From Nectonema munidae (lineage: Eukaryota; Nematomorpha; Nectonematoida; Nectonematidae), in contig JAUIRK010000235.1 in the NCBI GenBank assembly GCA_030549495.1, positions 310,001-374,000 on the forward strand: DNA of 64,000 nucleotides. Reading direction: 5' to 3'. Of the stretch, positions 9,312 to 21,599 are shown piece by piece. The first letter of the stretch is position 1; every line of letters starts with the position of its first letter. A program made the position numbers and the translations under genes. Under the pieces are notes generated by a model. It worked only from the letters and a program-made list of their open reading frames with translations, ran no database searches and was not told where the DNA came from.

Positions 9312-12300
9312 TGTTATAGTCTTATGCAAAACACGCATTCTTTCACATTCCCTCAACAACAATGTTAAAAGTCACTTTCTCTACAATGGCCTATGCAAAT
9401 AAGTAAATATTTGCATAAGTTCCTATTCTTTCAGTGGAACACTGTTTTATGCGAAAGGCTCTTCATTTGCATACCTATTTTACAAGATAATATATCGATA
9501 GTATAAATAGGTGCAGATTTTCTTATATAGCATTACTTCTTTCTTCCTTTCCTCAATAGATTGTTTTCTTTACCATTTTGCTCTGTAAAAACATAACAGA
9601 GCCTTTCTGGCTCAGTCAGTAGGATCTTGCACAACTTCTCGACAAAGAACATCTTCGGAATTGGCAAGACAATGACAGAAACTAAAGACCTGGTGGTGCT
9701 GATGCAAAAGCAGATAGAACAGCAGAAGACCATGATCGAAATATTAAACGCGCAACGTGGAGAAGATGCAAAAAGGATAGATCAACTTAGGGAAGATATT
9801 TCTTCAAAACCTATTGAGGTCTCTTCTTCCCAAGGTGGATTTTGTCAGTTTTCACCATTTAATTCTACTTCTGAACTTTGGAAAGATTACTTTGTTCGTT
9901 TTTGCACATTTCTTGGAGCAAATTCTATCCCGGAAAATCGAAAAGCCCAAGTTTTTCTGACAAATCAATCACCCTGCATCTAAAAGTTACTCTCCAATCT
10001 TGCAGCCCAAAGCTCGCTGCCTAAAGACATCAATAAATTGAGCATGCAAGAAATTATAGATTTCATGAATGCTCAATACGATCCTAAAAGATTTGTTGTG
10101 AGGGAACGCTTCAAATTCTGGAGTGATCTTCAACGTAAACCCGAAGAAAAGATACAAGAACTTGCAACTCGCATTCGCCAGGATGCAACAACTTGTGAAT
10201 TTTCCTCAATAAAAGATCCTCAAGATGAAGCACTGCGCACAAGGTTTATTTGCTCAATCAGAAACGAAGCGGTCTTAAAGGCAATTTTTAAAGTAAAGAA
10301 TGAGAATGCTGTGGAAATCGCAATTGAAACGGAAAACGCAGCCAAGATTGCGAAAGAAACCGTTTTTGGATATCACAAAGATCCAGAAGTAAATCATTTA
10401 CATGCAGCACCAAAAGAGTTTCTAAAAAAAAGACTGAAACAAAAGCACCAAAAAAAGTTTCGCTGCTATCGCTGTGGAAAAGCAAACCACAAACCAGAAG
10501 AGTGTCGCTTTAGGCAAACAATCTGCAATTTTTGTCATTTAAAAGGTCACTTAGAAGTAGAAAGAAAGGCACGAAGGATTCCATCAAAACTCTGGGTACA
10601 GTTGCGTCTGTCAGCTCACATGAACTTCCAAAGATGCAGATACCTCTTTCTATTAAAGACCACAGATGCATATTGGAGTTGGACACTGCGACAACGGGAA
10701 GGCCATTAAACAATTAAAACTATTGGAGTGCAACTTCATTTCCAGTGATTTAAAGCAAGACAAAAGACTTTTGGATCAGTGTCTGAAAACATGCAAGCAA
10801 TTTCCAAATATTTGGAAAAGAAAAAAACACGCACTGGACAATCAATAAGGGTTTGTGGAGACTACGCTGTCACTATAAACCGTCATCTGAAAGATCATCG
10901 CTATCCCTTGCCTCTTCCTGAAGAGCTTATGAGCAAACTAGAAGGTTATTTTCAATACATAATGGATCAAATGACACATGAATGACCTACTTATCAGACG
11001 CAAATGATCATAACAACCTGAAACGTCTTTTAAATCGTTTAGACAAAAATGTTCTTCGTTGTTGTTTGGAGAAGTGTCAATTTGCTTAACCGTCGGTAGA
11101 GTATCTAGGCCATCGTCTTTCATCGTATGGAATTGAAAAAGGATCAAAAATAAATGACGTCCTTAAGATGCCGCCTCCAGATAATGTATCAAGCTTAAAG
11201 TCATATCTAGGCTCATTACAGTTTTATTCAAAAATTTTACCTACTAATCTTTCACAAATTTTTCAAAAGCAACCCCTTTACTCGCAGCAAATCGTCTATC
11301 AAGATGGGCAATGACTTTAAAGCAATATGACTACACCATCGAATATCGCAAGAACGCTAACCATACAAATGCAGACGCACTTAGTCGATTACCATCTATC
11401 GAAGATCATAATTTTGATGACGAAGAGAAAGAAGATGACACGGAAATTGTATGTTATAAGTAAGTAAGTAAGTAAGCATTTATTTCACAAAAGTTCACAA
11501 AGAAAAATATGAGCACATATGTAGACAAACAACTGTAAAATAAAACAAAACACACACTAAAATAAGTTAAATTCAAAAAAAAAAACTCAGGTACTTTTGA
11601 AGGTAAGCGTCAAAGGCCAATCAGCCGCTTGGAGACACTAACCATGAAAGCATAGCTCTTAATGAATCACTTTGAAGATGTTTTCAATATAGACATAACA
11701 AATGGTTCACATTTCAGATAATAGGCTTGGTGAACAAATATATGTATGCACATATAAGTAATAAAGATAAGATACATAAATTTGGTTGTAAAAAAAGTAG
11801 ATATATAAGTAAGGTATATAAATACATAATCAACAAAATATAAAAAAAAAAAAAAAATACATAAATATAAATAAGTATATAAATGAGAGTTAAATGAAAC
11901 AAACATGAATAGAAAAAAATTTGTGTGGGAATACTAGCACTCAAGCTGTTGTATTATTGGTATATTTGCAAGTAAAACATTTAGGGGTTGTACAAGTTGA
12001 AAAATCATATTTCGAGAGAAAATATTTTTTAATATAGTTTCTAAAAGAAGAAAAGTACAAATCGAAATTTGATGTATCAAACTGACTGTTATTAAATAAC
12101 AAAGATAATTTAAAAGAAAAAGACTGGCATGATTTGAAAAACTTGTAACGAGGCAAGATCATGGTTAATGGAAATCGTGGGGATGTTCTATTAATACCTA
12201 CGTTCAAAACAATTAGTTGATCAAAAATACTTGGAAGAAAGAAATTATGTTATATTGAGACATTTAATAAAAAGATGGAGCATAGCAACATGCAAGCAGA

Positions 12301-13140
12301 GTCATCCAAAGATCCCCTCATTTCAATGATTATACGTTTTACACGAGAAGGTTGGCCTACAAAAAAAAACAAAATCATAAACGGCTGTCTAACGTATGGT
12401 TCCAGGGTGATTATCCCAAAGTCTTTGCAATGTCAAGTGTTGAATGAACTACATGCGGGACATTTTGGCATGGAAAGGATGAAGAAATTAGCACGGACGT
12501 CAGTGTATTGGCCTAACATTACCGAAGATATTGAAAGTACGTGCCGAAACTGTAGTTCTTGTGGAGAGAATCAAAGAAATCCTCCTAAAAGCTCAAACCA
12601 TCCATGGATGCTTCCAGAAAAGCCTTGGAGCAGGCTTCACCTAGATCATGCAATCAATTCTTTGCTCACTTCGACTATCCACACACAATTGTGACAGACA
12701 ATGCTACTACTTTTATGTCTCAAGAGTTAAGGAGAGAGGAATAGTTCATCTCACTGGAGCTCCATATCACCCTGCTACGAACGTGGAAGCGGAGAGAATG
12801 GTTCAAACGTTAAAGCAATCCTTGAAGAAACCTTCTCTATCGCCGAAAAGAGCCTTACAAGAGTTTTTAATGCAATATCGAAGAACACCAAACATTACAG
12901 GCTACTTGCCAAGTGAGCTACTAAATCTCGTCAGATAAGGACAAAAATAGACATTTGGATTCCGTCGCCGGCTCACATAGCACAAAGCAAACAAACAGAA
13001 ATAAACCTACGTCGCTCTAAAGCTTTCAAAAATAACAAAGGAATTTCACCCCAACGTTTTCCTGATCCTGAATGATCAAAAGCTCAGGTGGGAGGTGTTA
13101 TGGTCTTATGCAAAACACGCATTCTTTCACATTCCCTCAA
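9312..13140 (+). mobile_element. Ty3/Gypsy-type LTR retrotransposon, broken fossil
   Basis: End repeats begin TGTTATRGTCTTATGC at 9312 and 13096 and share 44 of 45 bases where both can be compared. A TATAAATA box lies near 9501. Recognisable parts in order are a gag-like region (about 9670-10560) with a CCHC zinc knuckle CYRCGKANHKPEEC, traces of protease and reverse transcriptase, an RNase H end (about 11300-11450), and integrase (about 12440-12940) with an HHCC zinc finger and core. A purine-rich tract AGGTGGGAGG sits just before the second repeat. It is a dead copy with many breaks, at least half a dozen. A LINE has inserted at 11459. The shared end repeat is too short to date it reliably, but the high identity there argues against great age. 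The integrase resembles the Mag/K02A2.6-like part of Gypsy. Confidence 0.88.
11459..12245 (-). mobile_element. LINE 3' part inserted in the LTR element, exact 9-bp target duplication
   Basis: It is flanked by TATGTTATA at 11450-11458 and 12246-12254. On the minus strand the 3' end is an (ACTT)n tail. Upstream is an open piece (12207-11941) that ends in a Lys/Phe-rich stretch and the motif CTTPKCFTCKY. The same C-terminal layout occurs in other LINE pieces of this window. It is 5'-truncated, as usual for target-primed reverse transcription. Confidence 0.75.
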
Positions 13141-14600
13141 ACTAAAAACAGTCCAAAAAAGTGATTTTTTTCAGTTTACTCTTTTCACCTTTTTGCGATA
13201 TGACCGACCCCTTGAAGCTATGCAATGTATTGAGATGACGAAAGTATTTGAAAAAACGTGATTATGCTTGGCCGATATAATCGTTTTTATGCAGCGTTCA
13301 ATATTTACTAAACAATACCTTATGTCAGAACAAATTGAAATTACGTAGTTTCGTTTTAAGAGACACGATCTTTGAAAATGCACTTTCACTGGGGTAAGTT
13401 GAAGAAGACTGAATGCGCGCATTCGAGAGAACACGGTATTTTTCTTCTAGTTACTCTCAGATAGCTATCTTTATGAACGTAATCGACCTTAATAATAATG
13501 TCAGAATCACTGATGACACCTTCCGTTAAAAAAAGGCTTGAATATACACCGTAAAACGGTTGTTCAAATTTGGAAAATAATTATTATTAATTGAATTTTT
13601 CACAGATAGAAGATGGGTTGAAATTTCTTCGCAAAGGTTTCATTCAATTTTGGTCATAAAAGCTACCACTTTGTCAAAGACTATTAAGTATCTTTTCAAA
13701 AATGATTTGATAAAAAATTTGTTCAATTTTCATTGTAAATTATACTAATTTTCTGACTTCTGTTGAGATAACAAGAATTATATTAAAATATATAAAATAG
13801 TTAATGAGAAACAAAGGAAAAATTTTCTATTTTTGCCAAAAACTTTTTTTTGTGGTAATTTAGATTCTGCATAATTTCAGACTTTAGAAACTCGATTTTT
13901 CATTTAAAATACATTTCGGTCTTGAATAATTTTTCTTAAACAGTTTTGTCATTTAAAACATCTAGAAACATCGAGACTTAGAGCAAATCTTAGGAATTTA
14001 AATCTTTTGAGGCTCAGGTTTTGAAAACGGATCATCTGCTATAAAACAGATTATATTTAGTTTTATGTGATATTCGTGCCGTATTGATCTCGAAAGTATC
14101 AAAAATGCCATATAAATAATTTGGGATGAAGAAAATTCAATAAACATTTTTAACTAAATATTGACTTAATTCAAAAATATTGACTTTTTACAGAAAACAA
14201 TTGGCTTTATTGATCTTTATAAATTTTAAAATTAAAAAATAAAGGTATTTTGTTAAATAGTAAGACCTTTCCATATATAACACAATGTGGCTTGAGTAAA
14301 GAATTTTGAGTGATACTTGTAAAACCAATTTAAACCAAACTTTCATTTTCATATCGACTTATTAATATGAGGCTTGGTAGTTTATAGAGTGGTCTCAATC
14401 CTGGATCGAGGAGGACTGGTCGCTTTAGAGTTTAGAGGAAGAGAAAAAACCATATAATCGAAAAACAAAGTACATTTTTTACAAAAAAATTATTTATATA
14501 AACTCCCAAAAATGAAATAAACAAAACTGAAATTTTAATTAAAAAAAGCTTTATCACTGATAACAATTTTTAAAGTAATATTTTAGAAAAACTTGCGCAT
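13141..14600. other. Intronic AT-rich stretch
   Basis: No gene, splice-paired frame or element end was recognised. Short frames such as the one near 13171-13434 have no family resemblance. Confidence 0.5.
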
Positions 14601-14867
14601 TTAAAGCGGAGTCCGACAATCGAGAACAAATTTTCGATTAAAAAAAAGCCCAGAAACTGAAAATGCTCTTTCACTTTCTACACTTGTAGGTTTAATTGAA
14701 AGAAGTGCAGCTAAAAGTTTATTCATTTTTTCTGTTCGTTTACCTGTCGCTTCAAAAAGTTTAAATTGGTTGTTGGCATCAAATATATCTTCACTAGCTA
14801 TAGTTGAAGTGCTGGGACTTTCAAGTTTACTTATTTCATTAAAATATTTTTCAAGCAGTGGAGCATA
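14601..14867 (-). pseudogene. hAT transposase C-terminal fragment (dimerisation domain)
   Basis: An 88-codon minus-strand frame without a start Met contains KLFEATGKRTEKMNKLLAAL and then SVESERAFSVSGLFFNRKF. This is the conserved hAT C-terminal dimerisation motif (x-x-S-E-R-x-F-S-x-x-G). It ends RTPL-stop at 14603-14601, so it is truncated or frameshifted before the usual domain end. A piece of the same family lies at 26.1-26.3 kb on the same strand (KLFEATGKRSDRLEK). It lies within a K2P intron. The rest of the transposase is not recognisable. Confidence 0.8.
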
Positions 14868-14984
14868 TCAACTGAGGATATTACTTTATCCTGTTTTGCA
14901 AACAAACAAAGAGATGCAAACTTCTGGAATATTCAATATATATTTGATATAATGAAAAATCGATGAGCTGCTACACCGAAACAG

Positions 14985-15203
14985 AGAGATGCAAATTTTT
15001 GATATATTGATTTTTTATAAACAAATGGGTGATGTTTTTTTCTATCATTTTGGCTTGAAAGAATTTTAAAGAAAGTAGAATTAAAATGTTTAAAGTAGAA
15101 CTAGGCAAGTCTCGGAACCGAGAATAAGTTACGGTTCCGAGACGATTCCTAAAATTTAGGAACCGAGAATGTCTCGATTCTTTGGAACCGGGAGCGAACC
15201 TTA
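14985..15203 (+). mobile_element. Partial, diverged copy of the TAGGG-ended hAT MITE
   Basis: It shares with the MITE at 19080-19527 the middle word pattern GATGCAAA...ATTTATAAACA and the end pattern GGTTCCGAGA...GAACCGGGAGC followed by GAACCTTA. The left terminus is not recognisable. It lies beside the hAT fragment at 14601-14867, which may be the source lineage. Confidence 0.5.
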
Positions 15204-15835
15204 CGCTATAGAGAGCTAAAAAAAAAGTTAAGGGAAGTCTACTGTACTTTGTTTGAAAGTTGTTTAAGTATTTATCTGTACGCAAAATTATATTGAAAAT
15301 ATGTTTCTAAACTTCGTATGCCCCCAAAAATTAGGGGTATGGCCCATAGGTTAAGATTCATTCCTCTATACCGTATGTATGTGTATGAGTGTGTGTTATA
15401 CTAGATATGATACTTTATTCGCGTTCGGTTCTGAAACGTCGCTAACTTCATTGGGCGTGGCTGAGATTATGATTTTAATTCTGGGGGAATTTTCAGTTTT
15501 TCCCATGGAGTAATACGTTGAAGTTGAAGTTGTTGACTTTTTCGAGTTTGTCTTTGTTCTCTTCTTAATTATATTTTTCGTATTAGAACAAAGAATTTTT
15601 TGTAAATTTTCATATCTCAAAGTTCCTTAGTACTGTATCTCATAGAATAAGATAAATCTTTGCAAATATAAAAAAAATAAAATGAAATATTTTCAATTCT
15701 TCAGAAAGTTTAAAGTGTTAAAAGCTTTATAATCAATTAACTTTTAGCATTTATGATTAACTAGTGAACTTTTTGTGTAAATCCTTTAATTAAGGAAATC
15801 GGTGTTAAATAAGTTCTAATATAGGCCTTTCTTAC

Positions 15836-16011
15836 CTTGGCCTTCTTCCTTCTTATGTAAAGGACACACTTTTTGTACAAGTACTTCAACGTCGTTGCAA
15901 ATGCTTCGCCAATATTCGTTAAGAACAAAAGCATGATCGGAATTCCAATGATGGCGTACAAAATTGTCACGAATCTGCCAGTCACGGTTTTGGGAGTGGA
16001 ATTTCCGTAAC
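15836..16011 (-). CDS. K2P channel exon: first selectivity filter and TM2
   Basis: Completes the split glycine and reads [20 protein letters not shown], the first filter and the loop into TM2. The TM2 helix is [21 protein letters not shown] basic cytoplasmic start follows ([13 protein letters not shown]). The acceptor is tttgtttag|GTTACGG at 16013-16012. The donor is CCAAG|gtaaga, a near-perfect consensus, and leaves the reading frame in phase 0. The length is 176 nt. The pattern I-G-I-P-x-M is highly conserved in K2P TM2 helices. Everything downstream in the same frame (to 15761) is intronic read-through. Confidence 0.93.
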
Positions 16012-16844
16012 CTAAACAAAATACTTTCTGCATCAAACACAACCAAATATTCTGAATTCTTTTCACATTATTTTTATATTTATATTAATTAAAATATAAA
16101 AAACTATTTCCTTTAGAGAATGGGATTATGGAACTTGTTAAAAATTCCTATAGATCTCCTTGTTGGGGTTTTGATAAACCTCTGGAATCTAACTTATTCA
16201 AAATTGAAGAGGAACCGCGCATTGTGAACTTCAATTTTGCTGTACAGTTTTTATTAAATTCAATTTCGTAATTTTCAATTCCACAAACATAAAAGAATCA
16301 AAAATGGCAGGAGGAAAATTTAATAAATTTTTTAATTAAAAATATCAACATTTTCATATTTTTATTTTACCTTTTTTTTAATATCATTTATTTGTTTCTT
16401 CTTCGGATAAATGATCATGTTTAATTCACTGAACTTTATTTTTCATTTTTATTGATGAGCATCATGCTATCATTATATTATAAGGTGTGATCAAATTAAC
16501 ACCTGTTATCTCTGGACTTCTAAGATTTCCGATGATATATTTTTCAACTCATAAAATCAAGTTTAAATAATCTATTTTCTTTTTTAATTTGAAGAATTTT
16601 GATAACTTTTCAACTATACAATATTCAAATATTCTACAGCTCAAATACTTTAGTTTCATGTTAAAATTTTCGGGTCTAATATTTTTCCCTTTGATAAACC
16701 ATGATTCAAATCATTTTGTATTAGAAATTTGTATATTTTCCAGCAATCACATTCATCTTTTTAAAAGATTGGGAGTGACAGATGATAACTTCTCACTGAT
16801 AATAATGAGAAACGTTGTAATAATAATTGATATAAAGTGTATAC

Positions 16845-17141
16845 CAATTGTTGTGATGACAGCGAGGGAGAATAAAAAAGCTCCGCTAAAAGTCCATTTC
16901 GTTCTGAAGTTGCTTGAAGTGACGTGGGTTTCGTTGTAGCGTCTCTCAATCAACTTAATGAATTCGCGTTCAAAGGCGAGCATTTGCACAGAAGCTTTCT
17001 CTATCCAGTCATCCTTGTACAAGACGTTTAATTTGAGGGTTTCCTGCCAAAGTTTGTTAACTGTTTCGTTTCTGATTTTGTAGGAGTCAAAGAGCATGTA
17101 TTCTTCATATGGTGACTCTAAGCTCTCAAAAATGATTGCTC
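16845..17141 (-). CDS. K2P channel exon: end of TM1, extracellular cap, first pore helix
   Basis: The exon opens with GAIIFESLESPYEE, the conserved end of TM1 (compare the family pattern G-A-x-F-x-x-x-E). About 80 residues of extracellular cap helices follow, with two N-glycosylation sequons (NET). The first pore helix is W-T-F-S-G-A-F-L-F-S-L-A-V-I-T-T-I-G. The acceptor is a T/A-rich tract ending ttag at 17143-17142. The donor is CAATTG|gtatac at 16844. The exon stops after the first base of the first glycine codon of the GYG filter. K2P genes are known for an intron at exactly this place. The frame runs on upstream of 17141 by chance and contains Met codons there, but these are intronic. 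Confidence 0.93.
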
Positions 17142-18033
17142 CTAAATGAAATGATAGTTTAGCTATAGGAAATTTTATAGGGGCGCATTTTGGCGGAAAG
17201 AGGACGGAACGATACGAAAAGTTTCTCACAAAAAACTTTTAACTAAAATTAAATTTAAAGAGTTAACATCTCGCAAGTGACCCACGGGCCGTAGGCTGAC
17301 CTGACCAGTCTTGTTTTAAATCGAGATTTATCCTTTGCTAAGATCCACTTATTACTTTACTGAATTGTATTGCATAGAATAGAAGATGGTCATGAATATC
17401 TCGAGGAAATATTATTTCGATTCCATTATCCGATTCTTTCATTATCTGTATAGAAATAAATTTTTTAGTTCTAGGACAATTGCCTCCAAATAATTGCCCA
17501 GGATATATTTATTTAAAAATCTGATTATTTTAAAAAAATGAAAAAAAACTTTTTAACTATGGAAAAATTATTGATAAAAAACAGTTTAACTATAATAATA
17601 AATATGCAAAACATTTAAAAAAGCGAAAAAAATAGTAAACTATAATTTCAAATTTTGAGCTATATAATTTAATCATAATTAATCACACCCAGAAACTAAC
17701 TCTAAAATTAACCTGACTGTACATGTTTAATACATAAGATATGGATGTAATATTTCGAAAGGGCTCAGACGTGTAGCATAGGCTAATTACTGCCATCACT
17801 ACGAAAATATTTTTATATAACGCTTAAGATGAGAAACATCCTGTCATCATGATTCAACCAATAAAAAGGTTAGTTGTGAGTTGAGAAATCTTCCGACACT
17901 TAGCATCTTCACTTGCATTCTAGATCATTTATTTCTGATGATAACAAACTAATAACGAATCTACACGCATGGTAGTAATCTTTACTAACTAACTATTAAC
18001 TTACTATTTAACTATTAATTCAATTATCTAATC

Positions 18034-18485
18034 CAGCGTTTCTCAGCTTTTTTACCTTCGCGAAACCCTTGAAATATATTTAATCTTTCAAAGAACCCTA
18101 CGCAAAAAAATATTCTCGTATACTTTTATCACAGTAAAAGAAAAGGAATTAGATTAAAAACAAAAAAAGTATTCTCAATAAAACTAACGAAAAAATGCAA
18201 TAAAAATTTGCTTAAATTTCGTCATTCTAAAAATATATCATAATTTAAACGTGAATTACGATGAAAAAATAAATATTTTTATACTATACTTTGAGAAACT
18301 TCTGTATCGTATTTATTAGCAGTGCTATAGATAAGAGTCTTACTATACTTCTTTATGATAACTGATTAAATCATTTAAAACATCTAAACTTAACGTAAAA
18401 AATACCTTACTATTTCTCACGGAACCCTTTGAGAGTTTTTGTGGAACCCTAGTGTTCCGCAAACACCTGGTTGAGAAACTCGGAT
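18034..18485. mobile_element. hAT-type MITE, about 450 bp
   Basis: It starts CAGCGTTTCTCAGC and ends GGTTGAGAAACTCGG, inverted partners of the CAGTGTTTCTCAACC type common in hAT elements. Flanking ATCTAATC and AACTAATC suggest a 7/8 target duplication. Internal GGAACCCT/AGGGTTC-like words lie near both ends. No coding content. It is inside a K2P intron. Confidence 0.65.
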
Positions 18486-19079
18486 AACTAATCACCTAAT
18501 TAACTAATTATCTAGACCAGAAGCCGACAACGTTTTTATGAAAGGCTCGCATTTAAAGAATGTACAGCTTTAAGTGGCCACATAGTATGGTAAAATAGCC
18601 ATACTTAAAGAACTATGTTTTTGGTAATATTTAAATATTAAGTTAAAATTTAATTGAAAATTGATTCAGAGTTTTTTTAGCATATAATAAAACAATTTAT
18701 TTTTCTTCATCAAAATCGTTATTTTCTAAGGTAAATTTATGTAAATTACAATTATAAAATTCTTGAAACAATAAATATAAAGTAAGTCCATTCTTCAAAA
18801 TTTAAAATACGAAGTCACCCGTGAAAACTAAGACAGGAGAAAGAAAAATGTCGGCCATTTTGGTGGAAATAGTTTGAACGGTGTGAATATTTGAAATTTC
18901 CCAGTCGATCAAAAATTTTGGCATCAATGATAGTAAATCAACGGACAATGAGCTTAAATAATTTTATCAAGTAGGGCTAAAATGAACTTTATCAAATTAT
19001 GGACCCAAAGAGTTTCGTTTTATCTTTTTTCGGGAGTCATAAAAATATAAGTGTTTTGTATTTTATAGTATGTACGCAC

Positions 19080-19527
19080 TAGGGTTTGCATAAGTATCGA
19101 AAATTAGGAACCGATACCGAAAAAAACTTACAAAAGCGGGAAATCCCGGTTCCAAACGGTTTTTTAAGGAGATATATAGACAGCAAAAAGATGCAATGAA
19201 ATTGACGTTTTTGATTTATTATAAACAGATGTACACTCTTTCTTTCTATATCATTATCATTAAAATGGTTCTAGGAGAAAAGTGTGGAAACGACAAAAGT
19301 GTGCAGCAGAGAAAAAAAACTCTTTTGTCGTTTGCACACTTTTCTCCATTTACCATTAAAATGAGATGACAATGAAAAAAAGATTTTATATGAATGAAAT
19401 GCAGTAAAGTTTTATGCAAAGAATTGCATAGTGAAATAAATCAATAACCACTAAGTTATTCTCTGAACCGCGAATACTTTTTGGTTCCGAGAAGGTTCCC
19501 AAATTTTTAGAATCGGGAGCAAACCCT
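19080..19527. mobile_element. 448-bp hAT MITE with exact 8-bp target duplication
   Basis: Its ends are TAGGGTTTGC and GCAAACCCTA, with exact flanking GTACGCAC at 19072-19079 and 19528-19535. The centre holds a long near-perfect hairpin (19274-19347) whose arms read GGAGAAAAGTGTGNAAACGA and the reverse. A second copy is at 54330-54822. Non-coding. Confidence 0.88.
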
Positions 19528-20297
19528 AGTACGCACTAGTGTTGAAAACCGCTTATAAAAAAGCGGTTTTGAAAATCTTCATTAAAACCAAAACTTAAAA
19601 CCGGCTATTTCAAAGCGACAAAGATTTCATTTTTAATGGTTTTTATATAATTATTTTATATTTAGGTGTAATAACTTTTATATTTTTTAAAAAGTTTGGA
19701 GAATATGCAAAATTATATTTGCAAAAACTTCACGACATTTTAAAGGAAATTTGTTGGTGAAGTGATAAAATTATTTTTAGATTGTAGTTACATTTTTTAA
19801 GGTTTGTGTAACCGAGTGTAGTTAATTCACTTAGAACTGACATATTAATAATCGAATCTTTGCTTTAAATAGGCGGGGGACCAATTGTTAAGAATGTATA
19901 AAAAATAATTCGCAATCGAAAAAACTCAACCGATGTACAGGAGAAGAAATATTTACCTAAAGAACATAGAGAAAGCTTTGTCTAAAAATAATGTTAACAG
20001 GGTGAAAAGATGTGAGAATAATATTGCTTGGATTCAAAAAATTAAAATTAAGTTTTTGGTTTTATATTAATTATGTTTGAGATATAAAAGATGACACGCA
20101 AAACATGCAATGTAACAACTTAGATGCACGTATAATGTACATGTACTGGGGTGAGCATACTGGGTTAAATCAGTTTTCAATTCAATAAGTGGGCTGTACA
20201 GTGGGTATGATGAAAAATTAGATGTAGAAAAATGTTTAAGTAAAATTTTAGTAGTGAGATTTGTCACAGTTGTTCTATTTATCCCTTCTTGATAAAT

Positions 20298-21245
20298 AAT
20301 GGAATGTTGATCAATGTAAAAAAATCAAAATGTATGCTGTTTGGCAAAAGTGATGAGCTGAATACTTAAATTGAACAATCTTATGTTTGAAATTGTGGAT
20401 TCTTTCCCATTACTAGGAATTATCATTGATAATAATAAATTAAGCTGGACCAATCACATTTCATTCGTTCAAAACAAATACTCTATGCCTAGAGTAAACG
20501 GAATTTTGAAAACTTTTAAAAATCTTCTGCCAATAAATGCTAAAGCTTTACCACACAATTCTTTTTTTGCCGTATATAAATTATTTTATTATTACATCTA
20601 AGCTTAGGAGTGCCTGGATCAGGCAAATGACGAAGGTATAAGTTAAAGTTTAGATAGGTACAATAATTGATTGTTTAGTCCTACTTAAGGAAGAGACTAT
20701 TGAGTCTTAGGAAGAAGTAGAAACATAACTCAGGTATTTCTTTGAAGGTAAAGACTTAGAAGATAAGATATTAGATATATTTAACTAAAATAGCTTTACT
20801 TAGGACAAGATCAGAATCTTAGGAGTAAGAATATGTATAAGTTTGTTTAAGTATGTAGGTTTATGAAAAAGTTAAATAATCGTATTTTAGAAACTACTCA
20901 TCAAAATGTCTAATTCAAAGTTGTTATTCATGTCATTTTGTTCAAAACGAAATTACACACATAAAAACAAACATCATCTGATTTTTATTTCATTGACTTT
21001 TGAATACAGGTTGTGTCAAAGGTTTCTATACATACATATAATTATATCTTTTTTTCCTTTTTTTTTGCTCCGCCAATTTGTTTCTTTTCTCTATTTATTT
21101 AAATGCGTGCGCACATCCATGCTAGCCGCGTTTGACCTTTTGAAACGCCAGATGTTCAATGTAATTTTATATTTATATGTATATTCATTTGTGCTTTTGT
21201 ATATGTTTCCTTCTTAAATTTATTAAGATGAATCTTCTTCTTCTT
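20298..21245 (+). pseudogene. LINE (non-LTR retrotransposon) 3' part, decayed
   Basis: The piece begins INVKKSKCMLFGKSDEL, then FPLLGIIIDNNKLSWTNHIS, a typical region just after the reverse-transcriptase core of Jockey/CR1-like LINEs (pattern F-x-Y-L-G-x-x-I-D-x-x-L-x-W-x-x-H-I). Further on, another frame has KCLIQSCYSCHF, matching the C-x4-C-x2-C ending of other LINE copies here. A CTTCTTCTTCTTTT tail lies near 21228-21245. Stops and frameshifts make it dead. It lies within a K2P intron. Confidence 0.65.
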
Positions 21246-21599
21246 TTTATATAAATTTATTAAAATATATTATTTTTTTGCATAAATTTTTAAAACATAA
21301 AAACCCATATTTATACTGATTAAAAATGCATAAATAGAATAATAAAAAACACATTTTTTTATCAGATATTTTTCAATTTTTTGATATTTTGCATAAACAA
21401 AACAATATAAGTATATAGTGCTAATTTTAACAATAACTTTTCCTATTATTTTTAACTGATATTTGGTCTTTTTTTTTTATAAAATGATTAATTTTTGCTT
21501 TATTTTCAGTATATAGGATATCTAGAAAATATTTGATTTTATTTAAAATGTCGGTAAAAAAGCGTATACTTATAATGAAAAATTGTTTGAGTTTGATTT

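Noticed and set aside
12000-12245. Cys-containing LINE endings as Penelope-like element linkers
   Set aside because: No GIY-YIG domain follows; stop codons and LINE-type tails come right after the Cys motif.
15816-16046. 76-codon minus-strand open frame overlapping the K2P exon
   Set aside because: It is the wrong frame over the filter/TM2 exon; the frame with GYGN and TM2 explains the conservation.
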